Below, in pieces: positions 9,474 through 17,799 of a stretch of 64,000 bases of DNA. The position numbers and the translations under genes are program-made. The DNA is from Ancylomarina subtilis (GTDB taxonomy: Bacteria > Bacteroidota > Bacteroidia > Bacteroidales > Marinifilaceae), in contig NZ_SHKN01000001.1 of NCBI RefSeq assembly GCF_004217115.1, positions 747,781-811,780 on the forward strand. Direction: 5' to 3'. The notes beneath the pieces were generated by a model, which did not search any database, had not been told where the DNA came from, and saw only the letters and a program-made list of their open reading frames with translations. How positions within the stretch are numbered: position 1 is the stretch's first letter; each line of letters begins with the position of its first letter.

Positions 9474-11048
9474 ATGGCTTTTATAGACGAAATAAACAGA
9501 CGACGTACCTTTGGTATTATCTCTCACCCCGATGCCGGTAAAACAACTCTAACTGAAAAACTTTTGTTATTTGGTGGTGCTATTCACGTAGCAGGTGCTG
9601 TAAAATCGAATAAAATTAAGAAGACAGCAACTTCCGACTTTATGGAAATTGAGCGACAAAGAGGGATCTCTGTTGCAACTTCGGTAATGGGTTTCGAATA
9701 CAAAGGGCATAAAATCAACATCCTGGACACTCCTGGTCACCAGGATTTTGCTGAGGACACTTTTCGTACTCTAACGGCTTGTGATTCGGTTATTATTGTG
9801 ATAGACGTAGCCAAGGGGGTTGAGGCACAAACCCGTAAGTTGATGAAGGTTTGTCGCATGAGAAAAACGCCTGTGATTGTTTTCATTAATAAAATGGACC
9901 GCTCAGGTAAGGATGCTTTCGATTTGCTTGACGAAATTGAAGAAGAGTTACAACTGAATGTAAATCCTTTGAGCTGGCCAATTAATATGGGACCCGATTT
10001 CAAAGGGGTTTATAATATCTATCACAAGAATTTAAGTCTATTTACACCAGCTACACAAACCGTTCAGGACACTATTGAATTCGACGACCTATCAAATCCA
10101 CAGTTGGAAGAGTACATTGGTGACGATGCTGAGGTGCTTCGTGATGAATTGGATTTGGTATCCGGAGTTTATCCTGAATTTAATGTTGAAGATTACCTGA
10201 ATGCTGAAATTGCACCTGTTTTCTTCGGTTCTGCACTAAATAATTTTGGTGTACAAGAACTTCTTGATGTTTTTGTTAAGATTGCCCCTTCTCCACTTCC
10301 ATGTCAAACAGTTGAACGTCTGATTCAGCCTGAGGAAGAAAAATTCTCTGGTTTTGTCTTTAAGATCCATGCCAATATGGATCCGAACCACCGTGACAGA
10401 ATTGCCTTCGTGAAAATTGTATCGGGTACATTCAAAAGAAATACCCCCTACCTTCACGTTCGCAATGGGAAAAAAATCAAATTCTCTAGTCCAACAGCCT
10501 TTATGGCAGAGAAAAAATCGATTGTAGAAGAAGCTTATCCTGGAGATATCATCGGTCTGCACGATACAGGAAACTTCAAGATTGGTGATACCCTAACTGA
10601 AGGTGAGAAAATCAACTTCAAAGGGATTCCTTCATTCTCTCCCGAACTTTTCAAATACATCGAGAATGCAGATCCTATGAAATCGAAACAATTGGCGAAG
10701 GGTATTGACCAATTGATGGACGAGGGTGTTGCCCAACTTTTTACCTCTCAGTTTAACGGTCGTAAGGTCATTGGAACTGTTGGTGCACTTCAGTTCGAAG
10801 TGATTGAGTACCGCCTATTGCACGAATACAGCGCTTCTTGTCGTTGGGAACACATCAACCTTCATAAGGCATGCTGGATTAAATCCAACGACGATGAAGA
10901 ATTAAAGGAATTTAAGAAAGCCAAATACCAATATATCGCAAAAGACAAGCATGGACGTGATGTTTTCCTTGCAGACTCGGGTTATATGTTGCAAATGGCT
11001 CAAAACAATTATAAGAATTTAGAGTTCCATTTCACTTCGGAATTTTAA
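9474..11048 (+). CDS. prfC: Peptide chain release factor 3
   Basis: Translational GTPase that recycles RF1/RF2 from the ribosome after termination. The G1 loop SHPDAGKTT lies at residues 17-25, switch I follows with [10 protein letters not shown]3 is DTPGHQDF, and G4 is NKMD. The 524 residues match E. coli RF3 (529), and the C-terminal regions after about residue 390 ([26 protein letters not shown]) are RF3-type rather than EF-G-type. It begins about 280 bp after the divergent phosphoesterase gene and is followed by a thioesterase gene 83 bp downstream, which may share its transcript. Confidence 0.96.
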   Translation: MAFIDEINRRRTFGIISHPDAGKTTLTEKLLLFGGAIHVAGAVKSNKIKKTATSDFMEIERQRGISVATSVMGFEYKGHKINILDTPGHQDFAEDTFRTLTACDSVIIVIDVAKGVEAQTRKLMKVCRMRKTPVIVFINKMDRSGKDAFDLLDEIEEELQLNVNPLSWPINMGPDFKGVYNIYHKNLSLFTPATQTVQDTIEFDDLSNPQLEEYIGDDAEVLRDELDLVSGVYPEFNVEDYLNAEIAPVFFGSALNNFGVQELLDVFVKIAPSPLPCQTVERLIQPEEEKFSGFVFKIHANMDPNHRDRIAFVKIVSGTFKRNTPYLHVRNGKKIKFSSPTAFMAEKKSIVEEAYPGDIIGLHDTGNFKIGDTLTEGEKINFKGIPSFSPELFKYIENADPMKSKQLAKGIDQLMDEGVAQLFTSQFNGRKVIGTVGALQFEVIEYRLLHEYSASCRWEHINLHKACWIKSNDDEELKEFKKAKYQYIAKDKHGRDVFLADSGYMLQMAQNNYKNLEFHFTSEF

Positions 11049-11131
11049 GCTGATGTGAAAATGTTCTGATGTGCGAATCTGATGATTCCACAAATTAACT
11101 CAAATCTCATTTACTAAATTACAAGATAATT

Positions 11132-11506
11132 ATGTCTTTAGAAGAAGGATTAAATTTCACTCAGGAATTAACTGTTGAAGATAATAATACGGCTATCGCA
11201 CACGGTTCGGGTAAATTACCTGTATTTGCGACACCTGCAATGGTCGCATTTATGGAAAACACAGCTGTAAAATGCATAGAAAAGGGCTTGGATAAAGGCT
11301 TGGATACAGTTGGAATTCAAATTGACACCAAACATATTAAAGCCACTAAAGTGGGTAAGAAGGTGACCTGTACAGCAACTCTAACGAAAGTGGATGGTAA
11401 AAAACTGACTTTCCAAATTGAAGCGACAGACGAAGATGGCCCAATTGGTTCATCACTCCACAAGCGCTATATCATCGATCCTATTAAATTTATGGAAAGA
11501 GCCTAA
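11132..11506 (+). CDS. Hotdog-fold thioesterase (FlK-like family)
   Basis: 124-residue single hotdog domain related to fluoroacetyl-CoA thioesterase FlK and similar general acyl-CoA thioesterases. The segment VFATPAMVAFMENTA carries the Thr and Glu used in catalysis by this family, and the later TKHIKATKVGKKVTCTATL strand pattern is the hotdog core. Substrate specificity cannot be inferred, and fluoroacetate is unlikely. It lies downstream of prfC on the same strand and ends at a strong terminator. Confidence 0.82.
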   Translation: MSLEEGLNFTQELTVEDNNTAIAHGSGKLPVFATPAMVAFMENTAVKCIEKGLDKGLDTVGIQIDTKHIKATKVGKKVTCTATLTKVDGKKLTFQIEATDEDGPIGSSLHKRYIIDPIKFMERA

Positions 11507-11527
11507 CTAGTTAAAATATATAAAATT

Positions 11528-11561
11528 GCCCGTTCATATAAACTTTGAACGGGCTTTTTTT
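11528..11561 (+). terminator. Intrinsic terminator after the thioesterase gene
   Basis: GCCCGTTCA pairs with TGAACGGGC (11528-11536/11546-11554), followed by TTTTTTT. Confidence 0.9.
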
Positions 11562-11611
11562 ATGATCTGTTTTTTGATTATCTTATAAGTTGAAAATTAA
11601 CAATCAGAGCC

Positions 11612-12136
11612 ATGAAAACAATATTCAAAAAACTACTGGGTTCATTCTTATTAATCGTTCTGGTAACAAGCCTTTCAGCACAAAAAAAAGAGGAACGAAA
11701 AGCTCAAAAAATTAAAGTCTATCAAGAATGCCTGCAACTAATTAAAAGTGGCGAATTCAAATTCGAAGCTGACAAAGCTTATCCTCAAAGTGGATCTTAC
11801 ATCGATCTTACTACGAATTATGGCTTTATTAAAGTTTCTGAGAATAATTGTCTATGCGATTTACCTTTTTTCGGCCGCGCTTATCATGCGGATTATGGTG
11901 GTGATGCCGGAATGGATTTCGAAGGTGAAATGCTAAACAAAGAACTCACTCGTGATGATAAAAAAATGAAAGTGACTTATACCTTTGATGTCAAAGATAA
12001 AGAGGTTTTCACTGTAATTATCGAGGCGTTTTCAAAAAAATCGGTATCCACAATTGTTCGATGTAACAGCAAAGCTCACATCTCCTATTCAGGACAAATT
12101 GTGGAACTTAAAAAGGATGATCCAGATGCTGAATAA
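11612..12136 (+). CDS. Secreted DUF4251 domain protein
   Basis: 174 residues with an N-terminal signal peptide (hydrophobic SFLLIVLVTSL, likely cleavage after SLSA near residue 22). The rest matches the DUF4251 pattern of Bacteroidota: a helix after QECLQLIKSGEFKFEADKAYP, then beta strands GSYIDLTTNYGFIKVSENNCLCDLPFFGRA and later a C-terminal VRCNSKAHISYSGQI. Two cysteines, at NNCLC, stand close together. Predicted periplasmic or outer-membrane associated; function unknown. Its own terminator is not obvious, and the next element is the asnA promoter. Confidence 0.8.
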   Translation: MKTIFKKLLGSFLLIVLVTSLSAQKKEERKAQKIKVYQECLQLIKSGEFKFEADKAYPQSGSYIDLTTNYGFIKVSENNCLCDLPFFGRAYHADYGGDAGMDFEGEMLNKELTRDDKKMKVTYTFDVKDKEVFTVIIEAFSKKSVSTIVRCNSKAHISYSGQIVELKKDDPDAE

Positions 12137-12180
12137 GCAGTATAATCCATTTTCATTTTAAGAAAATAGACAAAATCAAT

Positions 12181-12211
12181 TTTGTTATTCAAAAAAACTT
12201 GTCTAGTTTAG
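12181..12211 (+). promoter_or_regulatory. asnA leader promoter
   Basis: Bacteroidota-type promoter: TTTG at 12181-12184, a 19-bp spacer, and TAGTTTAG at 12204-12211 (TAnnTTTG with one mismatch). The predicted transcription start, near 12217, lies just ahead of the first leader peptide at 12234. Confidence 0.6.
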
Positions 12212-12233
12212 CATCCACAAATAAAGAAATCTA

Positions 12234-12308
12234 ATGAGATCATTCAACAACAATAATGCTTTTAATAATTTGATGACTAATTGTTCATCGAAAATGGAAA
12301 GCTTATAG
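12234..12308 (+). CDS. Asn-rich leader peptide 1 of asnA (24 aa)
   Basis: Short frame ATG 12234 to TAG 12308. It encodes 24 residues beginning MRSFNNNNAFNNLMTN, with seven asparagines (residues 5-8, 11, 12, 16), four of them consecutive. It follows the promoter by about 17 nt and is followed by an intrinsic terminator at 12341. The last codons (12296-12308) can pair with the terminator's 5' arm, so ribosome position would choose between terminator and antiterminator. It is too short for a stable protein; the role as a regulatory leader peptide is inferred from codon content and geometry. Confidence 0.8.
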   Translation: MRSFNNNNAFNNLMTNCSSKMESL

Positions 12309-12340
12309 TTGATTGTCAAAATATACCTACACTATCTAAA

Positions 12341-12367
12341 GCCTTCCCCTACCGGAAGGCTTTTTTT
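12341..12367 (+). terminator. Attenuator terminator 1 in the asnA leader
   Basis: GCCTTCC (12341-12347) pairs with GGAAGGC (12354-12360), extended by flanking A-T pairs, then TTTTTTT (12361-12367). A competing antiterminator pairs 12296-12304 with 12339-12347 (one mismatch) and TAG 12306-12308 with CTA 12336-12338. Confidence 0.88.
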
Positions 12368-12388
12368 ATAAACTCATATTGCAGAACC

Positions 12389-12436
12389 ATGTCTTTTTTC
12401 AATTCAAATAATAATATCAATAATAATTTTCCCTGA
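12389..12436 (+). CDS. Asn-rich leader peptide 2 of asnA (15 aa)
   Basis: ATG 12389 to TGA 12436 encodes MSFFNSNNNINNNFP, with seven asparagines in fifteen residues, all coded by AAT. It lies 21 nt after the T-run of attenuator 1. Its upstream context (TTTTTTTATAA ... AACCATG) resembles that in front of asnA itself, suggesting the leader module was duplicated. A segment starting right after the stop codon can pair with terminator 2's 5' arm. A regulatory leader peptide is the best reading; it is inferred, not proven. Confidence 0.82.
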   Translation: MSFFNSNNNINNNFP

Positions 12437-12469
12437 GGGTGAGAAAAGATATCGACATGCACTTGTTTA

Positions 12470-12499
12470 GCCTTTCCTCACTACGGAAAGGCTTTTTTT
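12470..12499 (+). terminator. Attenuator terminator 2 in the asnA leader
   Basis: GCCTTTCC (12470-12477) pairs with GGAAAGGC (12485-12492), followed by TTTTTTT (12493-12499), 35 nt before the asnA start codon. The competing antiterminator pairs 12438-12448 with 12472-12482 over eleven positions with one mismatch (and one G-U pair). Confidence 0.88.
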
Positions 12500-12533
12500 A
12501 TAATCTATTTTTAAAACTATTAACTGAAAAACC

Positions 12534-13571
12534 ATGAAAGATTTAATTATTCCAAAGGATTACAAGAGTTCACTCGACTTGGATCAAACTGAAAAAGCAA
12601 TTAAGCTCATTAAGGATCAATTCCAATTGCAACTGTCTTCAGAATTGAGGTTAAAAAGGGTTACAGCTCCATTAATCGTAATGAAACATACAGGTCTTAA
12701 CGATGATTTAAACGGTGTGGAACGTCCGGTTGCCTTCCCAATTAAGGCTTTAGGAGATGACAAAGCTGAAGTGGTCCATTCACTTGCGAAATGGAAACGC
12801 TACATGCTTGGGGAACTTAGTATTCCTGCCGGACAAGGACTTTATACCGACATGAATGCCCTTCGTCCCGATGAGGATTTCACCAATATTCATTCCTTAT
12901 ATGTCGATCAGTGGGATTGGGAGAAAAGCATCACTAAAGAAGAACGAAGCTTGGATACACTGAAAGAAACCGTTAAACAAATCTATGCCGCACTGAAACG
13001 CACAGCCTATATTCTTCAGGAATACTACCCAAGTATTCAAGCTCAGTTACCCGAAGAGATCTGCTTCATTCATGCAGAAGAACTCTTATTACAATATCCC
13101 GAATTGAGCCCCAAAGAAAGAGAGACTAAGGTCGCCAAAGAATTTGGAGCTGTCTTTATTATCGGCATTGGAAGCGAAATGGTCAATGGCGAGCCACATG
13201 ATGGTCGTGCTCCTGACTATGACGACTGGAGCACGCCTACTGTAAGCGGGTATAAAGGTTTAAATGGTGATATTATTTTATGGAACCCTGTGCTTGAAAT
13301 TGCTTTTGAAATCTCATCAATGGGGATTCGTGTAGATGAAGAAGCTTTAGAAAAACAATTGATCCTTAGAGGTGCCGAAGAACGAAAAACGCTTATGTTT
13401 CACCAAAAGCTGCTGGCAGGAGAATTGCCTTATTCAATTGGTGGAGGAATTGGACAATCGCGTCTGTGCATGTTTCTGCTTCAAAAAGCTCATATTGGCG
13501 AGGTACAATCAAGTATCTGGCCTGAAGAGATGAGACAAAAGTGTCAGGAATCCGGTATTTTCATTCTCTAA
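12534..13571 (+). CDS. asnA: Aspartate--ammonia ligase (asparagine synthetase A)
   Basis: ATP- and ammonia-dependent synthesis of asparagine from aspartate, a class II tRNA-synthetase-like enzyme. Diagnostic segments are VERPVAFPIK, VVHSLAKWKRYML, YTDMNALRPDE, SVYVDQWDWE-like YVDQWDWEKSI, GAVFIIGIG, HDGRAPDYDDW and GGGIGQSRLCMFLLQK near the C terminus. The 345 residues compare with 330 in E. coli. It is preceded by two tandem Asn-rich leader peptides with attenuator hairpins, indicating control by asparaginyl-tRNA supply, and followed by a long hairpin terminator at 13607. Confidence 0.97.
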   Translation: MKDLIIPKDYKSSLDLDQTEKAIKLIKDQFQLQLSSELRLKRVTAPLIVMKHTGLNDDLNGVERPVAFPIKALGDDKAEVVHSLAKWKRYMLGELSIPAGQGLYTDMNALRPDEDFTNIHSLYVDQWDWEKSITKEERSLDTLKETVKQIYAALKRTAYILQEYYPSIQAQLPEEICFIHAEELLLQYPELSPKERETKVAKEFGAVFIIGIGSEMVNGEPHDGRAPDYDDWSTPTVSGYKGLNGDIILWNPVLEIAFEISSMGIRVDEEALEKQLILRGAEERKTLMFHQKLLAGELPYSIGGGIGQSRLCMFLLQKAHIGEVQSSIWPEEMRQKCQESGIFIL

Positions 13572-13606
13572 TAAAACATTATTATCAAAAGAGTTTTATA
13601 AGGTTA

Positions 13607-13670
13607 AAGACAAGTAAATTCCTGATTGAGAAAATTTTTCTTAAATTTAGGAGGCGCTTGTCTTTTTATT
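13607..13670 (+). terminator. Long interrupted hairpin terminator after asnA
   Basis: Outer arms AAGACAAG (13607-13614) and CTTGTCTT (13657-13664), with further internal pairing (TCCT/AGGA and AGAAAA/TTTTCT), followed by a T-rich tail (TTTATTT). Confidence 0.55.
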
Positions 13671-13716
13671 TAGGACTTATGCCAGCCTAACTTATAATTA
13701 ACCAAAAACTTATTTT

Positions 13717-14241
13717 ATGAAAAAAGCTCTTTTAATTGTAGGTATCTTAGTTGTTTTGGTATTGATTCTTCATCAGGTAGCTCCCAAACATTATCAAGTA
13801 GAACGTAAAGTTGTTGTGTCAACACAAATCGACACCGTATTTAAAAGTCTCTGTTCATTAAAAGAACAACAACTATGGTCCCCCTGGGCTGAGATGGATC
13901 CCAATATGAAAGTTGAGTATCGAGGTATGGATGGAGAGATCGGATCTGTTTCGCATTGGGTTGGTAACGATAAAGTTGGTGAAGGAGAACAGGAGATTAA
14001 AAAAATTGAAAGCAACACGTATATTGAAACAGAATTGCGCTTTCTTAAACCCTTTAAATCCACAAGTATCGGTTTCCTTAAACTAAAACCCGTAGACAGC
14101 CAGACTGAAGTCACATGGGGATTTAAGGGTGAGCATAAATTCCCAACTACAATTATCATGTTGTTTATGGATATGGATGAGCAAATTGGTCCTGATTTTG
14201 AAAAGGGACTAAGCAAATTCAAAACTTATATCGAGAAATAA
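13717..14241 (+). CDS. SRPBCC (START/polyketide-cyclase-like) family protein with N-terminal anchor
   Basis: 174 residues. A hydrophobic N-terminal segment (residues 4-20, ALLIVGILVVLVLIL) is a membrane anchor or uncleaved signal. The remainder fits the SRPBCC helix-grip fold: YQVERKVVVSTQIDTVFKSLCSLKEQQLWSPWAEMDPNM followed by strands and a C-terminal helix (GPDFEKGLSKFKTYIEK). Such proteins bind hydrophobic ligands; no ligand can be assigned. It is followed 41 bp later by a small DUF2892 membrane protein that may be co-transcribed. Confidence 0.8.
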   Translation: MKKALLIVGILVVLVLILHQVAPKHYQVERKVVVSTQIDTVFKSLCSLKEQQLWSPWAEMDPNMKVEYRGMDGEIGSVSHWVGNDKVGEGEQEIKKIESNTYIETELRFLKPFKSTSIGFLKLKPVDSQTEVTWGFKGEHKFPTTIIMLFMDMDEQIGPDFEKGLSKFKTYIEK

Positions 14242-14282
14242 CGGTTTAAATTCAACATATTTTATCACTAAAAATTATACAA

Positions 14283-14489
14283 ATGAAAAAAAATATGGGT
14301 CTTGTTGATCGTATCTTACGTTCAATAGTTGCTATAACATTAATTGCCTTGTATATCTTTGATGTTATCACTGGTACAATTGGTATAATCCTTGTCGTAC
14401 TTTCTTCTATTATGCTTCTTTCAAGTATTATTGGCAATTGCCCTCCATACTCACTAATAGGCATTAATACATGCAAAAAGAAAGACTAA
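14283..14489 (+). CDS. Small DUF2892 inner-membrane protein
   Basis: 68 residues with two transmembrane segments (about 11-28 and 31-50) and the family ending NCPPYSLIGINTCKKK, in which two cysteines flank a short loop. This is the YgaP-C/DUF2892 pattern, often fused to or near rhodanese domains, but no rhodanese is present here. Function is unknown, possibly sulfur or redox related by analogy only. It ends just before a bidirectional terminator. Confidence 0.82.
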   Translation: MKKNMGLVDRILRSIVAITLIALYIFDVITGTIGIILVVLSSIMLLSSIIGNCPPYSLIGINTCKKKD

Positions 14490-14513
14490 TACCCTTTCAT
14501 AAATCTAAATACT

Positions 14514-14540
14514 AAAGGCTGCTTATTGAAGCAGCCTTTA
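14514..14540. terminator. Bidirectional terminator
   Basis: Perfect 11-bp stem AAAGGCTGCTT/AAGCAGCCTTT (14514-14524/14529-14539, loop ATTG) between convergent genes ending at 14489 (+) and 14559 (-). Confidence 0.8.
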
Positions 14541-14558
14541 ATATTTAAACATTCTTAT

Positions 14559-16577
14559 TTAAATAAAGTCGCCTCCCTTAGGAGACTTAATCTTAGTTAA
14601 GAGTTTCATCTTGACACCTCTGAGCTGCCTAAAATCAGCTTCAGACTGTTGTCCCAATTTGAGTTTAACCTTCTCCAAACTCTCTTTTGAACCAACCAAA
14701 GTTAGAACATCTCCCCGCCTTAACCGAGTATAACCAGTTGAGATAATTGGATTCTCATTACGTTTGGTTGCAAGAATAATCACATCAGATGGCAATTTTA
14801 GGTCGCGCAAACTTAAACCATGTAGATCCGCATTTTGCATTTCAACATCCACTGTATCCTGACTTTCATCCATACCCAGAATGATAGATGTTGCGATTGG
14901 AGAGCGAACCAAGTGATCCATTAAACTAATCAGCATAGAAGCTGGTTCCACAATAAGGGCTCCTAATTCCTGAAAACGTTTCATGTATTTTCTATCGTGT
15001 AAACGCACGACCAAATGTCGCGTACCAAATTGTTCATAAGCCAATTCGCATATCTCTAGACTCTCTTCATCTTGATAAAAAAGAACAAAACTATCAGCAG
15101 AATCAGCCCCTATTCGTTTCATCTCCTCCATTCCAAAATCCTTAATATGAACGACCGGAATCCCCTGATATTCATGTGATGCTTTTTCCTTATCCCGGGT
15201 TGCCATCTTAACTAATATATCACTACTCATCAACTGTCTGGCCAGAGCCAGAGATTGCCCCTCTAAACCAAAAATAAATACTTTTTTATCGCGTTTTTCG
15301 TGTAAAACATCATGCTTACGATGACTTTCGCCTACCTTTAAAATTGCCCATTTAAAAAGCGGTGGCCCCACAATCTGATTAATAACAATTACTGTAATCA
15401 AAACAGTTGCAAACTCTGCTCCCCAATCCGGATATTTCTGGCTGACAATTGAAACCAAACCTAAAGCGACACCTGCCTGAGTGACATAAGGCGTCCATGA
15501 TATTCGATTATACGATTTGGGATCACCTGCCAATCGTCCGCCTACATAGGCCCCAATTGCCATACTAAAAAGGCGAATAAAGAAAAATACAAGAGCAATA
15601 CTAAAGGCTTCAGCAAAACTATCAAGAGAGAGAGAAGCACCTGTTAAGGTGAAAAACAGGATATATATTTTAGGAACGACACGTTCTATAATCTTATTAA
15701 ATTCCCGGCGAGAATTACCAAAATTAACCACATAAAAACTTGCCAGGATACAAACCAAAAGAGGTTCCACATAAATATGAAATCCAAGATACTCCTGACT
15801 GTAATAATGTAACTCGTGCGCAAAAAGAAAAGAGAGGTAGCCAAGTATAATAAGAACAAAGGCTTTTAATCCTGTAGTCATATTCAGCCCCAAAACAAAA
15901 TTCATTAGTTTACCCAAAACCCACCCCAGAAAGAATGACAGTAGCAACTCTCCCAGAAGAATAACCGTAAGAATAAAATCAATGGGGATTCCTGATATTA
16001 AAGCATCTGATATTGCAAAACAAAGAGTAAACAAAATGATAACAAGAACATCCTTTACGACCGTTACACCAATGGCCGTTTTTACAAAAGGGCCTTTGGC
16101 TCGCATTTCGTTAATAATTGCGATGGCTGAAACCGGCGAACGAGCTACAAAAATAACGCCGATCAATATAGCCATTGAAATTTTCACCTCATTCGTGAAT
16201 CCTGACATAAACGGAATACGCTCACTCAAATAATAAATGGCAATGGCACTCAAAACAAAAGTGAAAAAAAGCTGTCCAAATGTCATCCATTTAATACTTT
16301 TCATACGCCCTTTCAATTCGGCTAAATAAAGCTCTGCTCCGGCAGCAAAAGCAATGAATGAGAGAGAAATATCATTTACAAAAGTAAGTTGATGTAAAGA
16401 TTCGCCTGGTATCAGCTTTAAAACAAAAGGACCTGCGATGATTCCAATTATTAACAAGCCTGTAATAATAGGCAGTTTTACTTTCAAAAAATAGAGAGAC
16501 AACCGACTAGCTGCAACACTTACGATTAAAAATCCGGCTAAAAAAGGAAGAATGTCGAAATAAGTATTCATCGGCAA
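14559..16577 (-). CDS. CPA2-type cation:proton antiporter with TrkA/RCK domains
   Basis: 672-residue membrane protein. Residues about 7-400 form 11-13 hydrophobic helices of the Na+/H+ exchanger fold (KefB/CPA2 family). Residues about 418-530 form a TrkA-N/RCK-like nucleotide-binding domain (KKVFIFGLEGQSLALARQL, a degenerate GxGxxG), and about 560-645 form a TrkA-C domain (DLHGLSLRDLKLPSDVIILATKRN...GDVLTLVGS). Such proteins move K+ or Na+ against protons and are gated by nucleotides. The frame starts MPMN; the second Met, two codons later, is an equally good start. It is a monocistronic minus-strand gene. Confidence 0.9.
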   Translation of the reverse strand: MPMNTYFDILPFLAGFLIVSVAASRLSLYFLKVKLPIITGLLIIGIIAGPFVLKLIPGESLHQLTFVNDISLSFIAFAAGAELYLAELKGRMKSIKWMTFGQLFFTFVLSAIAIYYLSERIPFMSGFTNEVKISMAILIGVIFVARSPVSAIAIINEMRAKGPFVKTAIGVTVVKDVLVIILFTLCFAISDALISGIPIDFILTVILLGELLLSFFLGWVLGKLMNFVLGLNMTTGLKAFVLIILGYLSFLFAHELHYYSQEYLGFHIYVEPLLVCILASFYVVNFGNSRREFNKIIERVVPKIYILFFTLTGASLSLDSFAEAFSIALVFFFIRLFSMAIGAYVGGRLAGDPKSYNRISWTPYVTQAGVALGLVSIVSQKYPDWGAEFATVLITVIVINQIVGPPLFKWAILKVGESHRKHDVLHEKRDKKVFIFGLEGQSLALARQLMSSDILVKMATRDKEKASHEYQGIPVVHIKDFGMEEMKRIGADSADSFVLFYQDEESLEICELAYEQFGTRHLVVRLHDRKYMKRFQELGALIVEPASMLISLMDHLVRSPIATSIILGMDESQDTVDVEMQNADLHGLSLRDLKLPSDVIILATKRNENPIISTGYTRLRRGDVLTLVGSKESLEKVKLKLGQQSEADFRQLRGVKMKLLTKIKSPKGGDFI

Positions 16578-16693
16578 ATTTGTCTATTGGTGATTATATC
16601 ACATAAGATAATTATTTTTTTCATTCTTTAAGATGGATAATCAGTCTTAAAGTCTCAAGCATGAATAAATCCGTTCTAATCTGAGTAAAAAAA

Positions 16694-16725
16694 AACGCCC
16701 AAACTTAATTCAAAGCCCGGGCGTT
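16694..16725 (-). terminator. Terminator after the 94-aa protein gene
   Basis: AACGCCC/GGGCGTT stem (16694-16700/16719-16725), followed on the minus strand by a long T-run (the A-run ending at 16693). It closes the NUDIX/lipoprotein/94-aa gene cluster. Confidence 0.75.
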
Positions 16726-16802
16726 AATATATTCTATAAAGTTTAGTAGCAAACGATTTTTACACTTTGCGCTTTCATCATTCTTCAATAAAATAGGAAA
16801 AA

Positions 16803-17087
16803 CTACAGAAGCTTTGCAAAACTGGGAATCTTCTTGGCCAATTTGATAGCAATATCGCCCAGATCCTTTATCCGACCAATCAATTGAGCCTGTGATAAAT
16901 TCTGCTTTGATGCTTCTTCAACCAACGCTATCAAAGCCAAATAAGTTTCTTCAACTGTTGTATCCGGACAAAGCGCATCAATTTCATCCTTAGTCATTCC
17001 TTTTAACTCACCCAATTCTTTTTGGTATGTCTCATCAAAAGCTGCATCAGCTTCACCAAACAAATCATCAAATCTATTTTCAGTCAT
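16803..17087 (-). CDS. Small acidic helical protein, unknown
   Basis: 94 residues, acidic N-terminal half (FDDLFGEADAAFDETYQKELGELK) and an amphipathic helical C-terminal half ending KIPSFAKLL. No signal peptide, membrane segment or recognised domain. It starts 4 bp after the stop of the upstream coiled-coil lipoprotein gene, so the two are almost certainly co-translated from one transcript with the NUDIX gene. Function unknown; the tight spacing suggests a partner of the lipoprotein's pathway. Confidence 0.75.
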   Translation of the reverse strand: MTENRFDDLFGEADAAFDETYQKELGELKGMTKDEIDALCPDTTVEETYLALIALVEEASKQNLSQAQLIGRIKDLGDIAIKLAKKIPSFAKLL

Positions 17088-17091
17088 AATG

Positions 17092-17799
17092 CTATTTTTT
17101 AGATGTTAACTTCATAATTTTATTTGAAAGCTCCTGTAATTGCTTATATGCATCATCCGATTTCACATCAATCTCTTTCCCTTTTTTAAGAACCTCTTCA
17201 ATCTGTTCAGACAAACTCGCCAATGAGTTGCTAACTAAAGTGTCCGCTCCAGTCAAGCCAACAATTGAAAGGGCCTGCTCCTGTTCCTCTTTTAATTTTC
17301 GAAGCGATTGCAGATAAACTGTAATGCTTGTATTTGCATTACTCACCTGCAGATAAGATTTATTTATAGCCTTCAATAGCTCCGTTTCCTGTATTAATAT
17401 GGGTTTAAGCAATTCTGTCCTCTTTTTCTCAATCTGTTTACGAGCTGAGTTTAGAAAATCTGCCATTTCATCAACAGCGTTCTCCGACTCCAACTTCCCC
17501 ACCTTCTGAGCAGCTAGCTCCAATGTTCCATATAGTGATGGCTCACCCTTTTTAAAAGATTGCAGTTCCTTATTCAAGACATAGTGAATCACAAAAGGAG
17601 CATAAACATCATCCACTAAAGTGTTGATATCGGTTTTTATTTTATTGAAGTATAGTTCGGCAAGATTCTGATGCGATTGTTGCAGAACCTGCAAATCGTT
17701 TCCTATGGTTTGTGATAAAAGAACGGTCTCTTTGGGAACAGATGCACATCCTGCAAGCAGGAAAATGAATAAAATGCTGACAAGGTTTTTCACTCTCAT
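17092..17799 (-). CDS. Coiled-coil lipoprotein, unknown
   Basis: 235 residues with a type II signal peptide (MRVKNLVSILFIFLLAGC, lipobox LAGC, lipidated Cys18). The mature protein is almost entirely helical with heptad-like stretches at about 95-160 and 190-232. No recognised domain. Its ATG overlaps the TAA of the NUDIX gene by one base (TAATG), so translational coupling is likely. Membrane-anchored in the periplasm or on the outer membrane. Function unknown. Confidence 0.85.
   Translation of the reverse strand: MRVKNLVSILFIFLLAGCASVPKETVLLSQTIGNDLQVLQQSHQNLAELYFNKIKTDINTLVDDVYAPFVIHYVLNKELQSFKKGEPSLYGTLELAAQKVGKLESENAVDEMADFLNSARKQIEKKRTELLKPILIQETELLKAINKSYLQVSNANTSITVYLQSLRKLKEEQEQALSIVGLTGADTLVSNSLASLSEQIEEVLKKGKEIDVKSDDAYKQLQELSNKIMKLTSKK

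Noticed and set aside
12341-12499. The two hairpins as ordinary terminators of the DUF4251 gene
   Set aside because: The first lies over 200 bp past the DUF4251 stop codon, beyond a promoter, and both are tied to Asn-rich ORFs and competing antiterminators.
13794-14222. 142-codon minus-strand ORF
   Set aside because: Antisense to the SRPBCC gene, Ser/Pro-rich nonsense composition.
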